Below, piece by piece: positions 28,735-37,277 of a DNA stretch of 64,000 bases; position 1 is the stretch's first letter, and every line of letters starts with the position of its first letter. The stretch spans positions 498,501 to 562,500 of the forward strand of contig NZ_NSBU01000007.1 of the NCBI RefSeq assembly GCF_002285415.1, given 5' to 3'. The notes under the pieces are model-generated. The model was not told the DNA's origin. It saw only the letters and a program-made list of their open reading frames with translations, and searched no databases. The translations under genes and the position numbers were made by a program. Source of the stretch: Actibacterium pelagium. GTDB taxonomy: Bacteria; Pseudomonadota; Alphaproteobacteria; Rhodobacterales; Rhodobacteraceae.

Positions 28735-28767
28735 GGTTCTGTACGCTTTCTGTACGGGTTCTGTATG
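28735..28767. promoter_or_regulatory. Triple 11-bp direct repeat resembling LexA half-sites
   Basis: Units GGTTCTGTACG (28735-28745), CTTTCTGTACG (28746-28756) and GGTTCTGTATG (28757-28767) follow each other without gaps. This gives GTTC-N7-TTTC-N7-GTTC, close to the alphaproteobacterial SOS box GTTC-N7-GTTC, and one half-site per helical turn. It lies in the promoter region of the small exported protein gene. Confidence 0.6.
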
Positions 28768-28865
28768 GCTTTTCAGAGCGTTCCATTAGGGCCGGACGAG
28801 AAAAGTAGAGCTGAACGATTCAGCATCCATGACTGGCGAAGCTAGGTCGACATCCGGTCGATGTC

Positions 28866-28897
28866 TGAAAAACAAAGGGCGGCCGAAACGACCGCCC
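28866..28897 (-). terminator. Rho-independent terminator of the DUF2892 gene
   Basis: On the minus strand GGGCGGTCG-TTT-CGGCCGCCC forms a 9-bp stem (one G-U pair) followed by TTTGTTTTT, 15 bases past the DUF2892 stop codon. Confidence 0.85.
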
Positions 28898-28911
28898 AAA
28901 GTCCGTAAGGT

Positions 28912-29121
28912 CTAGGCCTCTGCGTCTTTCTTCATCGGGCAGGTGCTAAGCCCGACGATGGAATACAGCGGGCAGCTCGACATCAATCCGGTCGCCAGCG
29001 GCACGATCCCGATCAGGAACCAAAGGTTCTGGGTAAAAGCAAAAGCGGCCAGCAAAGCAAGGCCAACAACGATGCGAAGGGTGCGGTCAATCCCGCCAAC
29101 GTTCTTTTTCAACATGACCAT
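28912..29121 (-). CDS. DUF2892 (YgaP-like) small membrane protein
   Basis: 69 residues with two membrane segments and the family signature RTLRIVVGLALLAA...IGIVPLATGLMSSCPLYSIVGLSTCP. In YgaP the same fold is fused to a rhodanese domain; here it stands alone with two cysteines (CPLYSIVGLSTCP). It is in the same orientation as, and 70 bases downstream of, a Crp/Fnr regulator that may control it. Role unknown, possibly related to sulfur or membrane stress. Confidence 0.85.
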   Translation of the reverse strand: MVMLKKNVGGIDRTLRIVVGLALLAAFAFTQNLWFLIGIVPLATGLMSSCPLYSIVGLSTCPMKKDAEA

Positions 29122-29143
29122 CTCCTATGTCACTAAATGCAAT

Positions 29144-29173
29144 GTTATAAGAAATTGGCCGATCCGTCTGTAA
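29144..29173 (-). promoter_or_regulatory. Possible promoter of the DUF2892 gene
   Basis: On the minus strand TTACAG (29168-29173) and TATAAC (29144-29149) are spaced by 18 bases, 22 bases upstream of the ATG. Suggests that the DUF2892 gene can be transcribed separately from the Crp/Fnr gene. Confidence 0.45.
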
Positions 29174-29191
29174 CTCCTGTCACACTTGGAA

Positions 29192-29851
29192 TTACAATTC
29201 CGAAACTTCAGCACGTTGACCTAGGCCATCGCGGTCAAGAACCGTGATCCGCCCCCGGCCCAGTTCCACCAAACCGTCGCGCGCGAAGGCGGCCAGTTTT
29301 CTGGCGACAACTTCCCGGGCGGAACCCACGATGGTGGCCAGTTCCGATTGGGTGGCGGTTACCTCATTCCGGTCGCCGCTGCGCGCCAGCAATGCCTGCG
29401 CCAAGCGTGCCTCAACTCGAAGAAAGGCAACTTTTTCAAGAAGTTGCATCATTGTTTGCATACGTGATGCGAAGGTCGCAAAGACGAGGTTGCGAAACCC
29501 TTCTGACTGTCCGAGCAAATCCAGAAATACGGCTTTCGGAACAAGTACCAACTTCACATCGGTCTCGGCATAAGCCTCGGCCGAATAGTTTTCATTTCCG
29601 ATGAGCCCAAGCGTTGTCTGAATACAGGACTGCCCAGGGGTGACTTCGTACAGCAGCAGGTCGCGGCCTGATGCACTGGTCAGGCAGACATTGATCCGGC
29701 CTTCCAGTGGAATGACGTAACCGGTCACGGCATCACCGGGCCGGAACAATACGGTGTCCGAGGGAACCGAACTGACCGGCAATCCGTTCAGAACTTCCTT
29801 CGCCTCAGTGTCTAGTGAGGCAAGAGAAGGGGATTGCTCGGTCCAGTTCAT
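29192..29851 (-). CDS. Crp/Fnr family transcription regulator
   Basis: 219 residues: cyclic-nucleotide-binding-like beta barrel (about 20-125), dimerisation helix and a C-terminal Crp-type helix-turn-helix (VTATQSELATIVGSAREVVARKLAAFARDGLVELGRGRITV). It lacks the N-terminal cysteine cluster of oxygen-sensing FNR; two isolated cysteines are present (INVCLTSA, GQSCIQTT). Effector unknown. It starts 9 bases after the mmsB stop, but DUF2892, next downstream, is the more likely target. Confidence 0.85.
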   Translation of the reverse strand: MNWTEQSPSLASLDTEAKEVLNGLPVSSVPSDTVLFRPGDAVTGYVIPLEGRINVCLTSASGRDLLLYEVTPGQSCIQTTLGLIGNENYSAEAYAETDVKLVLVPKAVFLDLLGQSEGFRNLVFATFASRMQTMMQLLEKVAFLRVEARLAQALLARSGDRNEVTATQSELATIVGSAREVVARKLAAFARDGLVELGRGRITVLDRDGLGQRAEVSEL

Positions 29852-29860
29852 GCAGGCAGC

Positions 29861-30736
29861 CTAGGCTTTGCGGCCTCGTTTTTCAAACCGGGGCAGCATG
29901 GCGCTGAAATCGGTGCCAGCGCCGTTTTCCTTTTCTACGAATTGCTCGTAGAGCGCCGTCGCGATCTGGCCCATTGGCGTGTCCGCGTCTGCGGCTTCTG
30001 CGGCCTGCTGTGACAGGCGCAGGTCTTTCAGCATCAGGTCGGATGCGAAGCCGGGTTTATAGTCATTGTCCGCCGGCGATTGCGGGCCCACACCGGGGGC
30101 CGGGCAATAGGCGTTCATGGTCCAGCTATACCCGGAAGAGGTGCTGACGACATCGAACATCTTCTGCCGATCAAGGCCCAATTTGTCAGCCAAAGCAAAG
30201 GCTTCGCAGGTCGCGATCATGGTCACGCCAAGGATCATGTTGTTACAGATCTTCGCGGCTTGGCCGGCGCCAGAGGCCCCGCAATGCACTGCTTTTTGCC
30301 CCATGATGTCGAACAGGGGATCGACCTTGGCAAAGGCCTCATCCGAACCGCCCGCCATGAAGGTCAGCGTGCCCGCCGCCGCGCCACCGATCCCGCCAGA
30401 GACCGGTGCGTCGATTGCCAGAACACCGGTTTGATTGGCTTTGTCAGCAACTGCGCGTGCGCTTTCCACGTCAACGGTCGAACAATCGCAGAGCACAGAG
30501 CCTTCCGCCATCAAGGGCAGAACCTCATCCGCAACGCTGCGCAGGATCGCGCCGTTGGGCAGCATGGTAATCACGACATCTGCACCCTTGGCGACGTCGG
30601 CGGCAGTCTCGGCCTTGGTCACGCCTTCGGGGCAGGGGGCGGTCAGGTCAAATCCGGTGACCTCGTGCCCTGCAGCCGTAAGGTTGGCGGCCATGGGCGC
30701 GCCCATGTTGCCCAGACCGATAAATCCGATTTTCAT
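29861..30736 (-). CDS. mmsB: 3-hydroxyisobutyrate dehydrogenase
   Basis: 291 residues. NAD-dependent oxidation of 3-hydroxyisobutyrate to methylmalonate semialdehyde in valine degradation. Rossmann start MKIGFIGLGNMGAPMAANL, substrate loop VSGGIGGAAAGTLTFMAGG and catalytic lysine in GQAAKICNNMILG. It overlaps the upstream hydrolase gene by four bases. Context with acyl-CoA dehydrogenase, hydrolase and mmsA makes the substrate assignment strong. Confidence 0.93.
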   Translation of the reverse strand: MKIGFIGLGNMGAPMAANLTAAGHEVTGFDLTAPCPEGVTKAETAADVAKGADVVITMLPNGAILRSVADEVLPLMAEGSVLCDCSTVDVESARAVADKANQTGVLAIDAPVSGGIGGAAAGTLTFMAGGSDEAFAKVDPLFDIMGQKAVHCGASGAGQAAKICNNMILGVTMIATCEAFALADKLGLDRQKMFDVVSTSSGYSWTMNAYCPAPGVGPQSPADNDYKPGFASDLMLKDLRLSQQAAEAADADTPMGQIATALYEQFVEKENGAGTDFSAMLPRFEKRGRKA

Positions 30737-31779
30737 GTCTCTTCTCCCTCAAATTTCAAACCGTCCTCTTCCAGCGGTGCCAGCATTGCGGCGACTTCTG
30801 CCTCGCTGACGTCCTCTAGCGCGGCATGGCGCCAGTTGGGGTTACGGTCTTTGTCGATGATGGCTGCACGAATTCCTTCCAGGAAATCAGCCTGTTCTCC
30901 GGAACGATAAGTGAAGCGAAACTCTGTCCGCAAGGCACCTTCGATCGTGTTCAACTCGCGTACACGACGGATGATTTCAATCGTGCAGGCCACGGAAAGG
31001 GGCGAGTTCCGGCGTAGCGTTTTCAATGTCGTTGCGGCGAACTCGCCATCGTCATTGCCCAGACTGGACGCGATCAGGGCTGCAGAGTCCGCGCCGAAAT
31101 GCGTGTCAATCTGGTCCTGAAGTTCGGACAAGGGCGCGGTGGGCAGGGCAAGCGCTGCCGCTTCTATCAGTCCCGCATCACCGGTCTCTTCCAACTGCGC
31201 GATCAGGTCTGGCCATTGGTCTTCCGGAACGTAGTGGTCCGCGAAGCCAACAAAGATTGCATCGCCGGGGCCCATGCGCGCGGCGGTGGTGCCAAGATAC
31301 TCTCCTAACCGGCCCGGCGCGCGGGCAAGGATCAGAGAACCGCCCACGTCAGGGATCAGGCCGATGCCAACCTCTGGCATCGCAATCTTACAACTGTCAC
31401 CGACCACTCGGTGCGAGCCGTGACAGCCAACCCCGACGCCGCCGCCCATGACGAAGCCTTGAAGAAAGCTGGCTACAGGCTTGGGGAAATTGAAGATTTT
31501 GGCGTTCATGCGATATTCGTCACGCCAGAACTTCCGCCCGTATTCGAAATCGCCTTTGGTTCCGGTGTCGTACATTTCCTGAATGTCGCCACCCGCGCAG
31601 AAGGCTTTCTCGCCCTCTGCATCCATGACAATCATCTTGACCCGGTCGTCATCTCGCCACGCGTCAAAGGCGTCTTCAACTGCCAGAGCCATTTCATAGC
31701 TGAGCGCATTCAGCGCCTTGGGGCGGGTCAGGGTGATCCGACCCGTCTGGCCGACGATGCGAATGTTGATGTCGCTCAT
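30733..31779 (-). CDS. 3-hydroxyisobutyryl-CoA hydrolase (enoyl-CoA hydratase superfamily)
   Basis: 348 residues, the length of HIBCH-type proteins rather than ordinary 260-residue hydratases. Crotonase fold with GFVMGGGVGVGCHGSHRVVGDSCKIAMPEVGIGLIPDVGG, where the ECH_2-type PEVGIGLIPDVGG motif supplies the active acid. It hydrolyses 3-hydroxyisobutyryl-CoA so the acid can leave for MmsB. ATGA overlaps with both neighbours show a tightly coupled operon. Confidence 0.88.
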   Translation of the reverse strand: MSDINIRIVGQTGRITLTRPKALNALSYEMALAVEDAFDAWRDDDRVKMIVMDAEGEKAFCAGGDIQEMYDTGTKGDFEYGRKFWRDEYRMNAKIFNFPKPVASFLQGFVMGGGVGVGCHGSHRVVGDSCKIAMPEVGIGLIPDVGGSLILARAPGRLGEYLGTTAARMGPGDAIFVGFADHYVPEDQWPDLIAQLEETGDAGLIEAAALALPTAPLSELQDQIDTHFGADSAALIASSLGNDDGEFAATTLKTLRRNSPLSVACTIEIIRRVRELNTIEGALRTEFRFTYRSGEQADFLEGIRAAIIDKDRNPNWRHAALEDVSEAEVAAMLAPLEEDGLKFEGEET

Positions 31780-32921
31780 GCACGGGACTCCAGCATTTGC
31801 CGGGCGACGATGACGCGCATGATTTCATTGGTGCCTTCAAGAATTTGGTGCACGCGCAGGTCGCGGACCAACTTCTCGATCCCGTAGTCGGACAAATAGC
31901 CATAACCGCCGTGCAACTGCAGACATTGATCCACGATACGGCTGCCCGCTTCGGTCACGAATTTCTTCGCCATGGCGCAGAACTTGGTGGCATCCGGGGC
32001 CCCGGTATCCAGTTTCCATGCGGCCTGCCGCAGGAAGGTGCGGGCGGCCTGAAGCTCGATCTCCATATCAGCCAGACGGAATTGCAGCGCCTGGAACTGG
32101 TCGATGCTTTTGCCAAATGCCTTGCGTTCGCCCATGTAGGTCAGGGTGGCGTCCAGCGCTGCCTGAGCGGCACCAAGCGAGCAGGCCGAGATGTTCAAAC
32201 GACCGCCGTCCAGCCCCATCATCGCATAGCGAAAGCCCTGACCTTCTTCACCCAGAAGGTTATTCGCGGGCACTTTGCAGGCATCCATCTGTACCTGACG
32301 GGTTGGTTGCGACCGCCAGCCCATCTTGCTTTCCAACCCGCCGAACGACAGCCCCTCGGCACCGTCTTCGATCACCAAGGCCGAAATCCCCTTCGGTCCT
32401 GCATCCCCGGTGCGGGACATCACGATATAGGCATCAGCATACCCACCGCCCGAGATGAAGGCTTTGGTGCCGGTCAGGCTGTAACCCTCGTTTGTCTTTT
32501 CAGCGCGGGTTTTCAATGCCGCTGCGTCCGAGCCAGAACCCGGTTCGGTCAGGCAGTAGGCAAAGAATTTTTCCATTGTGACAGCAGGCGCTAACAGGCG
32601 TTCGTGCTGTTCGGGAGAGCCAAACTTGTCCAGCATGGCCGCGCACATGTTGTGGATCGACAGGAAAGCCGCAACAGAGGGGCAGGCCATCGATAGTGCT
32701 TCGAACACCAATGTCGCATCCAGCCGAGACAGGCCAGAGCCGCCGTTTTCCTCGCGAACGTAGATCCCTCCAAGGCCAAGCTCGGCCAATTCGCGCCAAA
32801 GCTCTTTCGGGATGGTGCCGGCCTTTTCCCATTCTTCTGCGTGAGGCGCGATATTGTCAGCGGCAAAGCTGCGCGCCATGTCGAAGATGGCTTCCTGCTC
32901 TTCGCTCAATGCGAAATCCAT
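31776..32921 (-). CDS. Acyl-CoA dehydrogenase, probably isobutyryl-CoA dehydrogenase
   Basis: 381 residues from ATG 32921, which has AGGGAGGA upstream; a start at 32942 lacks one. FAD-dependent acyl-CoA dehydrogenase with the usual CLTEPGSGSDAAAL flavin motif and C-terminal DQCLQLHGGYGYLSDYGIEKLVRDLRVHQILEGTNEIMR. In this operon it would convert isobutyryl-CoA to methacrylyl-CoA in valine degradation. An enoyl-CoA hydratase for the next step is not in the cluster. Confidence 0.9.
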   Translation of the reverse strand: MDFALSEEQEAIFDMARSFAADNIAPHAEEWEKAGTIPKELWRELAELGLGGIYVREENGGSGLSRLDATLVFEALSMACPSVAAFLSIHNMCAAMLDKFGSPEQHERLLAPAVTMEKFFAYCLTEPGSGSDAAALKTRAEKTNEGYSLTGTKAFISGGGYADAYIVMSRTGDAGPKGISALVIEDGAEGLSFGGLESKMGWRSQPTRQVQMDACKVPANNLLGEEGQGFRYAMMGLDGGRLNISACSLGAAQAALDATLTYMGERKAFGKSIDQFQALQFRLADMEIELQAARTFLRQAAWKLDTGAPDATKFCAMAKKFVTEAGSRIVDQCLQLHGGYGYLSDYGIEKLVRDLRVHQILEGTNEIMRVIVARQMLESRA

Positions 32922-32993
32922 GGGTGTCCTCCCTGACGTCAAAGAATTGAACGCGTGTTTAATTCTTGATTGTTACACCAGTGTTACGGGCTG

Positions 32994-34127
32994 TTAAAGA
33001 TCAGCGTGAAATTCCTCGACCAGCAGGTCCACAACCGACTTCAGCGCAAGTTCTTCACTGTTCTCGTTTTCAAGCGCAGTGCTATAGGCAGCGCGCTGTC
33101 TGTCAGCGGAAGTCCCGGTGCCAAGAATGTTCGCAACGGCCTCGACCTCGTGGCGGCACTTCAGGGTATCCATGTCTTCTTCAAGCAGCTCGAACAACTC
33201 GATCAAGAGGTGCGAAATCGGTTTGACGGAACGAGACCCGAAATCGATTAATCCTTCCGAGATTCCATAGCGTTGCGCGCGCCAGCGGTTCTCGGAAATC
33301 AGGAAATTATCATAAATGCGCCAGCGTTGGTTGTTCCGCGCCAGACGACGCAGCATGCGGGTCAGGCATTGGGTGATCGCAGCAAGGGAAAGCGTGTTTT
33401 CCAGCAATGGCGACACGTCGCAAATGCGCGATTCAATCGTCGGGAACCGAGCAGACGGACGCAGGTCCCACCAGATTTTTGAGCTGTCTTCGATCATGCC
33501 AAGGTTGACCAGCAACTCGACCGAACGCTGGTACTCAGCCCAACTGTCGAACTGCGGGGGCAGGCCAGTCCGAGGCAGGTTGTCGAAGACCGTCAGGCGA
33601 TAGCTGTTCAGCCCGGTGTCCATGCCTTGCCAAAAGGGGGAAGAGGCGGACAAAGCCAGCATGTGAGGCAGGAAGTAGCTAAGCTGATTAACAAGGTCGA
33701 TCCGTTGGTCCTTGTCATCCACTCCGACGTGGACGTGCATACCGCAGATCAACATCCGCTGCGCGACACCTGCCAGATCTTTGGACAGGTCGTTATAGCG
33801 TTCCTTGTCGGTGTGATGCTGTGCCCGCCACTCTGCAAAGGGGTGGCAAGAGGCCGCAATCGGGGCCAGCCCATGTTTCTTTGCGATCTTCGCAACGGTC
33901 GAGCGCAGCTTCTTTAGGTCTTCGCGGGCTTCACCGATATCTTGGCAAACACGGGTCCCTATCTCTACCTGGCACTGCAAAAATTCGGGGCTGAATTGAC
34001 CCTCTAGTTCCGCACCGCACTCCGTCATCAGGGCTTCGGGGGCCTCCGCCAAAGCGCCTGTCTGGGGGTCGACAAGAAGATATTCCTCTTCAATGCCAAT
34101 GGTATAGCTGGGATCTGAAAGGGACAT
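32994..34127 (-). CDS. YbdK-type carboxylate-amine ligase (GCS2 family)
   Basis: 377 residues. ATP-dependent ligase of the glutamate-cysteine ligase 2 superfamily, with the opening [16 protein letters not shown], the metal-binding [10 protein letters not shown] and the RICDVSPL region. E. coli YbdK has only weak gamma-glutamylcysteine activity and its real substrate is unknown. It sits between the acyl-CoA dehydrogenase and mmsA genes in the same orientation, an unusual place for this family. Confidence 0.88.
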   Translation of the reverse strand: MSLSDPSYTIGIEEEYLLVDPQTGALAEAPEALMTECGAELEGQFSPEFLQCQVEIGTRVCQDIGEAREDLKKLRSTVAKIAKKHGLAPIAASCHPFAEWRAQHHTDKERYNDLSKDLAGVAQRMLICGMHVHVGVDDKDQRIDLVNQLSYFLPHMLALSASSPFWQGMDTGLNSYRLTVFDNLPRTGLPPQFDSWAEYQRSVELLVNLGMIEDSSKIWWDLRPSARFPTIESRICDVSPLLENTLSLAAITQCLTRMLRRLARNNQRWRIYDNFLISENRWRAQRYGISEGLIDFGSRSVKPISHLLIELFELLEEDMDTLKCRHEVEAVANILGTGTSADRQRAAYSTALENENSEELALKSVVDLLVEEFHADL

Positions 34128-34190
34128 GGGCTCACCTGATTGGTTCGGTTACCTGATTTCAGCAGGAAAGCGGCCCGGGGGCAAGAATGC

Positions 34191-34214
34191 TCCGTGGCCC
34201 AGTAGGGCCACGGA
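34191..34214 (-). terminator. Probable terminator downstream of mmsA
   Basis: Perfect 10-bp stem TCCGTGGCCC / GGGCCACGGA with a four-base loop, 18 bases past the mmsA stop codon. The tail on the minus strand is only weakly U-rich (GCATTCTTG), so termination may be partial and transcription could run on into the YbdK-type gene. Confidence 0.55.
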
Positions 34215-34232
34215 AAGATCTTAGCGGATGGA

Positions 34233-35732
34233 TCAGTCCATCTGTTTGAAGTTGAATTCGGACCCTTCTTTGATGCCCGAGAACCAGCGCGCGGTGACCG
34301 TCTTTGTCTTGGTATAGAAGCGGAACGCGTCTGCGCCGTATTGGTTCAGGTCGCCAAAGGCCGACTTTTTCCAACCACCGAAGCTGAAGTAGGACAGCGG
34401 AACCGGGATCGGGAAGTTGATGCCGACCATGCCAACGTTCACTTTGTTCGCGAAATCGCGTGCAGTGTCGCCATCGGCTGTAAAGATCGAGGTGCCGTTG
34501 CCGTATTCGTTCTTCATCACCAGATCCAGCGCCTCGGCGTAGCTGTCGGTGCGCACGGTGGACAGGACCGGACCAAAGATTTCCTCTTTGTAGATGTCCA
34601 TGTCCGGCGTGACGTTGTCGAACAGCGACGGGCCGATGAAATAGCCATCTTCATAGCCCTGTAGCGAGAAGCCACGACCGTCGATCTTCAGGTCGGCGCC
34701 TTGCGCTACGCCAGAGTCGATCAGACCGGTGATGCGTTCTTTCGCAGCAGCGGTGATGACGGGGCCATAGTCCACGTCTTCTTCCGAGGTGTAGGGACCA
34801 ACCTTGAGTTTCTCGACACGCGGGATCAGGCGTTCGATCAGCGCATCGGCGGTTTCCTGACCGACCGGAACAGCGACAGAGATCGCCATGCAGCGTTCGC
34901 CAGCCGCGCCGAAACCTGCGCCGACCAGAGCGTCAGCGGCCTTGTCCAGATCTGCGTCGGGCATGATGATCATGTGGTTCTTCGCGCCACCAAAGCACTG
35001 AGCACGTTTGCCGTTCTCAGCCGCACGGTGATAGATGTAATGCGCGATCGGGGTCGAGCCGACAAAGCCCACAGCCTGAACCGTATCGTTGTCCAGAATT
35101 GCGTCTACGGCCTCTTTGTCGCCGTTCACAACCTGCAGAACACCATCGGGCAGGCCTGCTTCTTTGAACAGCTCTGCCAGACGCAGTGCGGTCGAGGGGC
35201 AGCGCTCGGACGGTTTCAGGATCATCGCGTTACCGGCGGCAATCGACGGGGCCATCTTCCAAAGCGGGATCATGGCCGGGAAGTTGAACGGTGTGATGCC
35301 TGCAACAACACCCAGAGGCTGGCGCATCGAATACAGGTCGATGCCCGGACCGCCGTCGTTCATGTATTCGCCCTTCAACAGGCTCGGGGCACCCATGCAA
35401 ACCTCGACGACTTCCAGACCACGCTGCACGTCACCACGTGCGTCGGGCAGGGTCTTGCCGTGTTCTTTGGAAACCAGTTCTGCCAGCTCATCCATGTGCT
35501 CATTGATCAGAGCACCGAATTTCATGATGACGCGTGCGCGGCGCTGCGGGTTGGTGGCACCCCAGCCGACTTGCGCCTCTGCGGCTTTGGCGACAATTGC
35601 GTCGACCTCAGCTTTGCTGGCCAGCGGGACTTTGGCCTGAACTTCGCCAGTGGCAGGGTTGAAGACGTCGCTGAAGCGACCGGTGGTGCCGGCAACATAT
35701 TCGCCGTTCACATAGTGTTTGAGTTCTTCCAT
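34233..35732 (-). CDS. mmsA: Methylmalonate-semialdehyde dehydrogenase (CoA-acylating)
   Basis: 499 residues from ATG 35732 with GGAGGA upstream; the in-frame reading further up to 35930 runs into operator DNA and is unlikely. Aldehyde dehydrogenase superfamily with nucleophile C281 in GAAGERCMAISVAV and the MmsA-typical FGGAKNHMIIMPDADLDKA. It converts methylmalonate semialdehyde to propionyl-CoA and CO2, the last step of distal valine and thymine catabolism. The divergent LysR gene shares a 101-base control region with three operator-like repeats. Confidence 0.94.
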   Translation of the reverse strand: MEELKHYVNGEYVAGTTGRFSDVFNPATGEVQAKVPLASKAEVDAIVAKAAEAQVGWGATNPQRRARVIMKFGALINEHMDELAELVSKEHGKTLPDARGDVQRGLEVVEVCMGAPSLLKGEYMNDGGPGIDLYSMRQPLGVVAGITPFNFPAMIPLWKMAPSIAAGNAMILKPSERCPSTALRLAELFKEAGLPDGVLQVVNGDKEAVDAILDNDTVQAVGFVGSTPIAHYIYHRAAENGKRAQCFGGAKNHMIIMPDADLDKAADALVGAGFGAAGERCMAISVAVPVGQETADALIERLIPRVEKLKVGPYTSEEDVDYGPVITAAAKERITGLIDSGVAQGADLKIDGRGFSLQGYEDGYFIGPSLFDNVTPDMDIYKEEIFGPVLSTVRTDSYAEALDLVMKNEYGNGTSIFTADGDTARDFANKVNVGMVGINFPIPVPLSYFSFGGWKKSAFGDLNQYGADAFRFYTKTKTVTARWFSGIKEGSEFNFKQMD

Positions 35733-35761
35733 GGGGTCCTCCGATACGTAGTTGCCGGAAG

Positions 35762-35824
35762 AATATACTTGCGAAAATACAAAATGAAGGCGAAATATGG
35801 CAAAGATATATTGCAAAAATGCAA
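35762..35824. promoter_or_regulatory. mmsA/LysR control region with three phased operator repeats
   Basis: TTGCGAAAATACAA (35769-35782) and TTGCAAAAATGCAA (35811-35824) match at 12 of 14 bases with centres 42 bases apart. A degenerate copy, GCGAAATATGGCAA (35790-35803), lies exactly midway, 21 bases from each. Each full site contains the LysR T-N11-A pattern. The mmsA -10 candidate TATATT (minus, 35762-35767) abuts the first site; the last site is 9 bases before the LysR start codon, fitting autoregulation. Confidence 0.65.
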
Positions 35825-35833
35825 GGCTAGCCG

Positions 35834-36730
35834 ATGGCGGAAAATTGGGATGATCTACGTGTTTTTCTAGCGGTAGCACGCGCTGAAAGTCTTGGACGCG
35901 CAAGCCAGATTGCCAAGCAGGACCCGGCAACCCTAAGTCGCCGGATCAAGCGGTTGGAAGACCATCTTGGCGTCCCTCTCTTTCTGAAGTCCCCACAAGG
36001 CTATGGGTTGACCGAAGCCGGTGAGAGGTTACGGAAATATGCAGAAGCCTCGGAAGTGGCCTTCAATACCGGTGCCGCAGAGTTAAGCGGTTCAGCCGAG
36101 ACGCTGGCCGGGGCCTTCCGGATTGGGGCCCCCGATGGCTGCGCTAATTTCGTACTACCACAAGTTTGCGCAAAGATCGCAGATGAGCATCCTGATTTGG
36201 AAATCCAGATCGTGGCACTGCCGCGTGTGTTCAACTTAACCCGCCGCGAGGCTGACATGGCGATCAGCGTGTCACCCCCGACAGCGGGGCGCCTAACAGT
36301 GCAAAAGATCACGGACTATCATCTGCATCTGGCCGCGCATGAGGACTATTTAAACGCACATCCCAAGATCGAAACTATGGACGATCTACGTGGGCATCGG
36401 ATCACCGGCTATATCTCTGACATGATTTTTGACAAAGAGTTGGACTACTTCGGCCAACTCGGCGAGGTGCCAGCGCAATTTACCTCAAATTCATTCTCTG
36501 TGCAGTTCAATCTGGTCAGGCAGGGCTACGGGGTCGGTATCTTGCATGACTTTGCCGTGCCGATCTGGCCAGGGTTGAAGCGCATTCTGACCGATCAGTT
36601 GTCGCTGACGCGAAGTTTCTATCTGGTGCGTCATGCTGACGACCGGCAACAAGCCCGCCAAAACCGGATGGCGCGACTCTTGGCCGACGGAATCCGCGGC
36701 GAAATAGCACGACTGGAGAGCTTGGCTTGA
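35834..36730 (+). CDS. LysR-family regulator divergent from mmsA
   Basis: 298 residues: N-terminal winged helix (WDDLRVFLAVARAESLGRASQIAKQDPATLSRRIKRLEDHLGVPLF) and an effector-binding LysR_substrate domain. It is transcribed away from mmsA with the operator array in between, so it probably controls valine catabolism in response to a pathway intermediate such as a semialdehyde or hydroxyacid. The effector is not known from sequence. Confidence 0.88.
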   Translation: MAENWDDLRVFLAVARAESLGRASQIAKQDPATLSRRIKRLEDHLGVPLFLKSPQGYGLTEAGERLRKYAEASEVAFNTGAAELSGSAETLAGAFRIGAPDGCANFVLPQVCAKIADEHPDLEIQIVALPRVFNLTRREADMAISVSPPTAGRLTVQKITDYHLHLAAHEDYLNAHPKIETMDDLRGHRITGYISDMIFDKELDYFGQLGEVPAQFTSNSFSVQFNLVRQGYGVGILHDFAVPIWPGLKRILTDQLSLTRSFYLVRHADDRQQARQNRMARLLADGIRGEIARLESLA

Positions 36731-36780
36731 CAGTCAGATAAGTTTTGGACGACGCTGAAGAAAATGACAGGAGGACAGCA

Positions 36781-37215
36781 ATGCTTGTAAACCAGATTCT
36801 GAAAAATAAGCCTCAGTCGGGTGTTATTAGCATCGCGCCCGGCGCGACCCTTGCCGACGCAGCGACCTTGCTGTCAGAGCGTAAGATCGGTTGCGTCGTG
36901 GTCTCGGAAGATGGGTCCAAGCTGGACGGCATCTTGTCCGAGCGCGACATCGTCCGCGAACTTGGCAAGCGCGGTCCATCCTGCATGGCTGACACCGTTG
37001 ACGCGATCATGACCAGCGAGATTAAAACCTGCGTTGGGACTGAAGACGGCGAAGTCATTCTACAGCGCATGTCCGAAGGCCGCTTCCGCCATATGCCCGT
37101 AATGGAAGGGGACAGTGTCGTCGCTCTGATCTCGATCGGGGACGTGGTTCAGGCCCGGATTTCAGAGCTCGCGATGGAAAAAGACGCGCTTGAAGGCATG
37201 ATTATGGGCCACTAG
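36781..37215 (+). CDS. CBS-domain pair protein
   Basis: 144 residues from ATG 36781, six bases behind GGAGG. Two tandem CBS motifs make up nearly the whole protein (about 18-70 and 82-135; note the GCVVVSEDGSKLDGILSERDIVRELGKRG and RFRHMPVMEGDSVVALISIGDVV repeats). Such single-pair CBS proteins bind adenosyl nucleotides and act as energy sensors, but their targets differ. No partner domain is present. Confidence 0.88.
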   Translation: MLVNQILKNKPQSGVISIAPGATLADAATLLSERKIGCVVVSEDGSKLDGILSERDIVRELGKRGPSCMADTVDAIMTSEIKTCVGTEDGEVILQRMSEGRFRHMPVMEGDSVVALISIGDVVQARISELAMEKDALEGMIMGH

Positions 37216-37224
37216 GCCCTTCTT
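37206..37224 (+). terminator. Weak terminator at the CBS gene stop
   Basis: GGGCC-ACTA-GGCCC spans the stop codon and is followed by TTCTT. Five-bp stem, so only a weak candidate. Confidence 0.35.
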
Positions 37225-37277
37225 ACTTGCATCCGGCAGCGCAATATTGTTGCGTGACGAAAAATTAAGGAGCTGGC

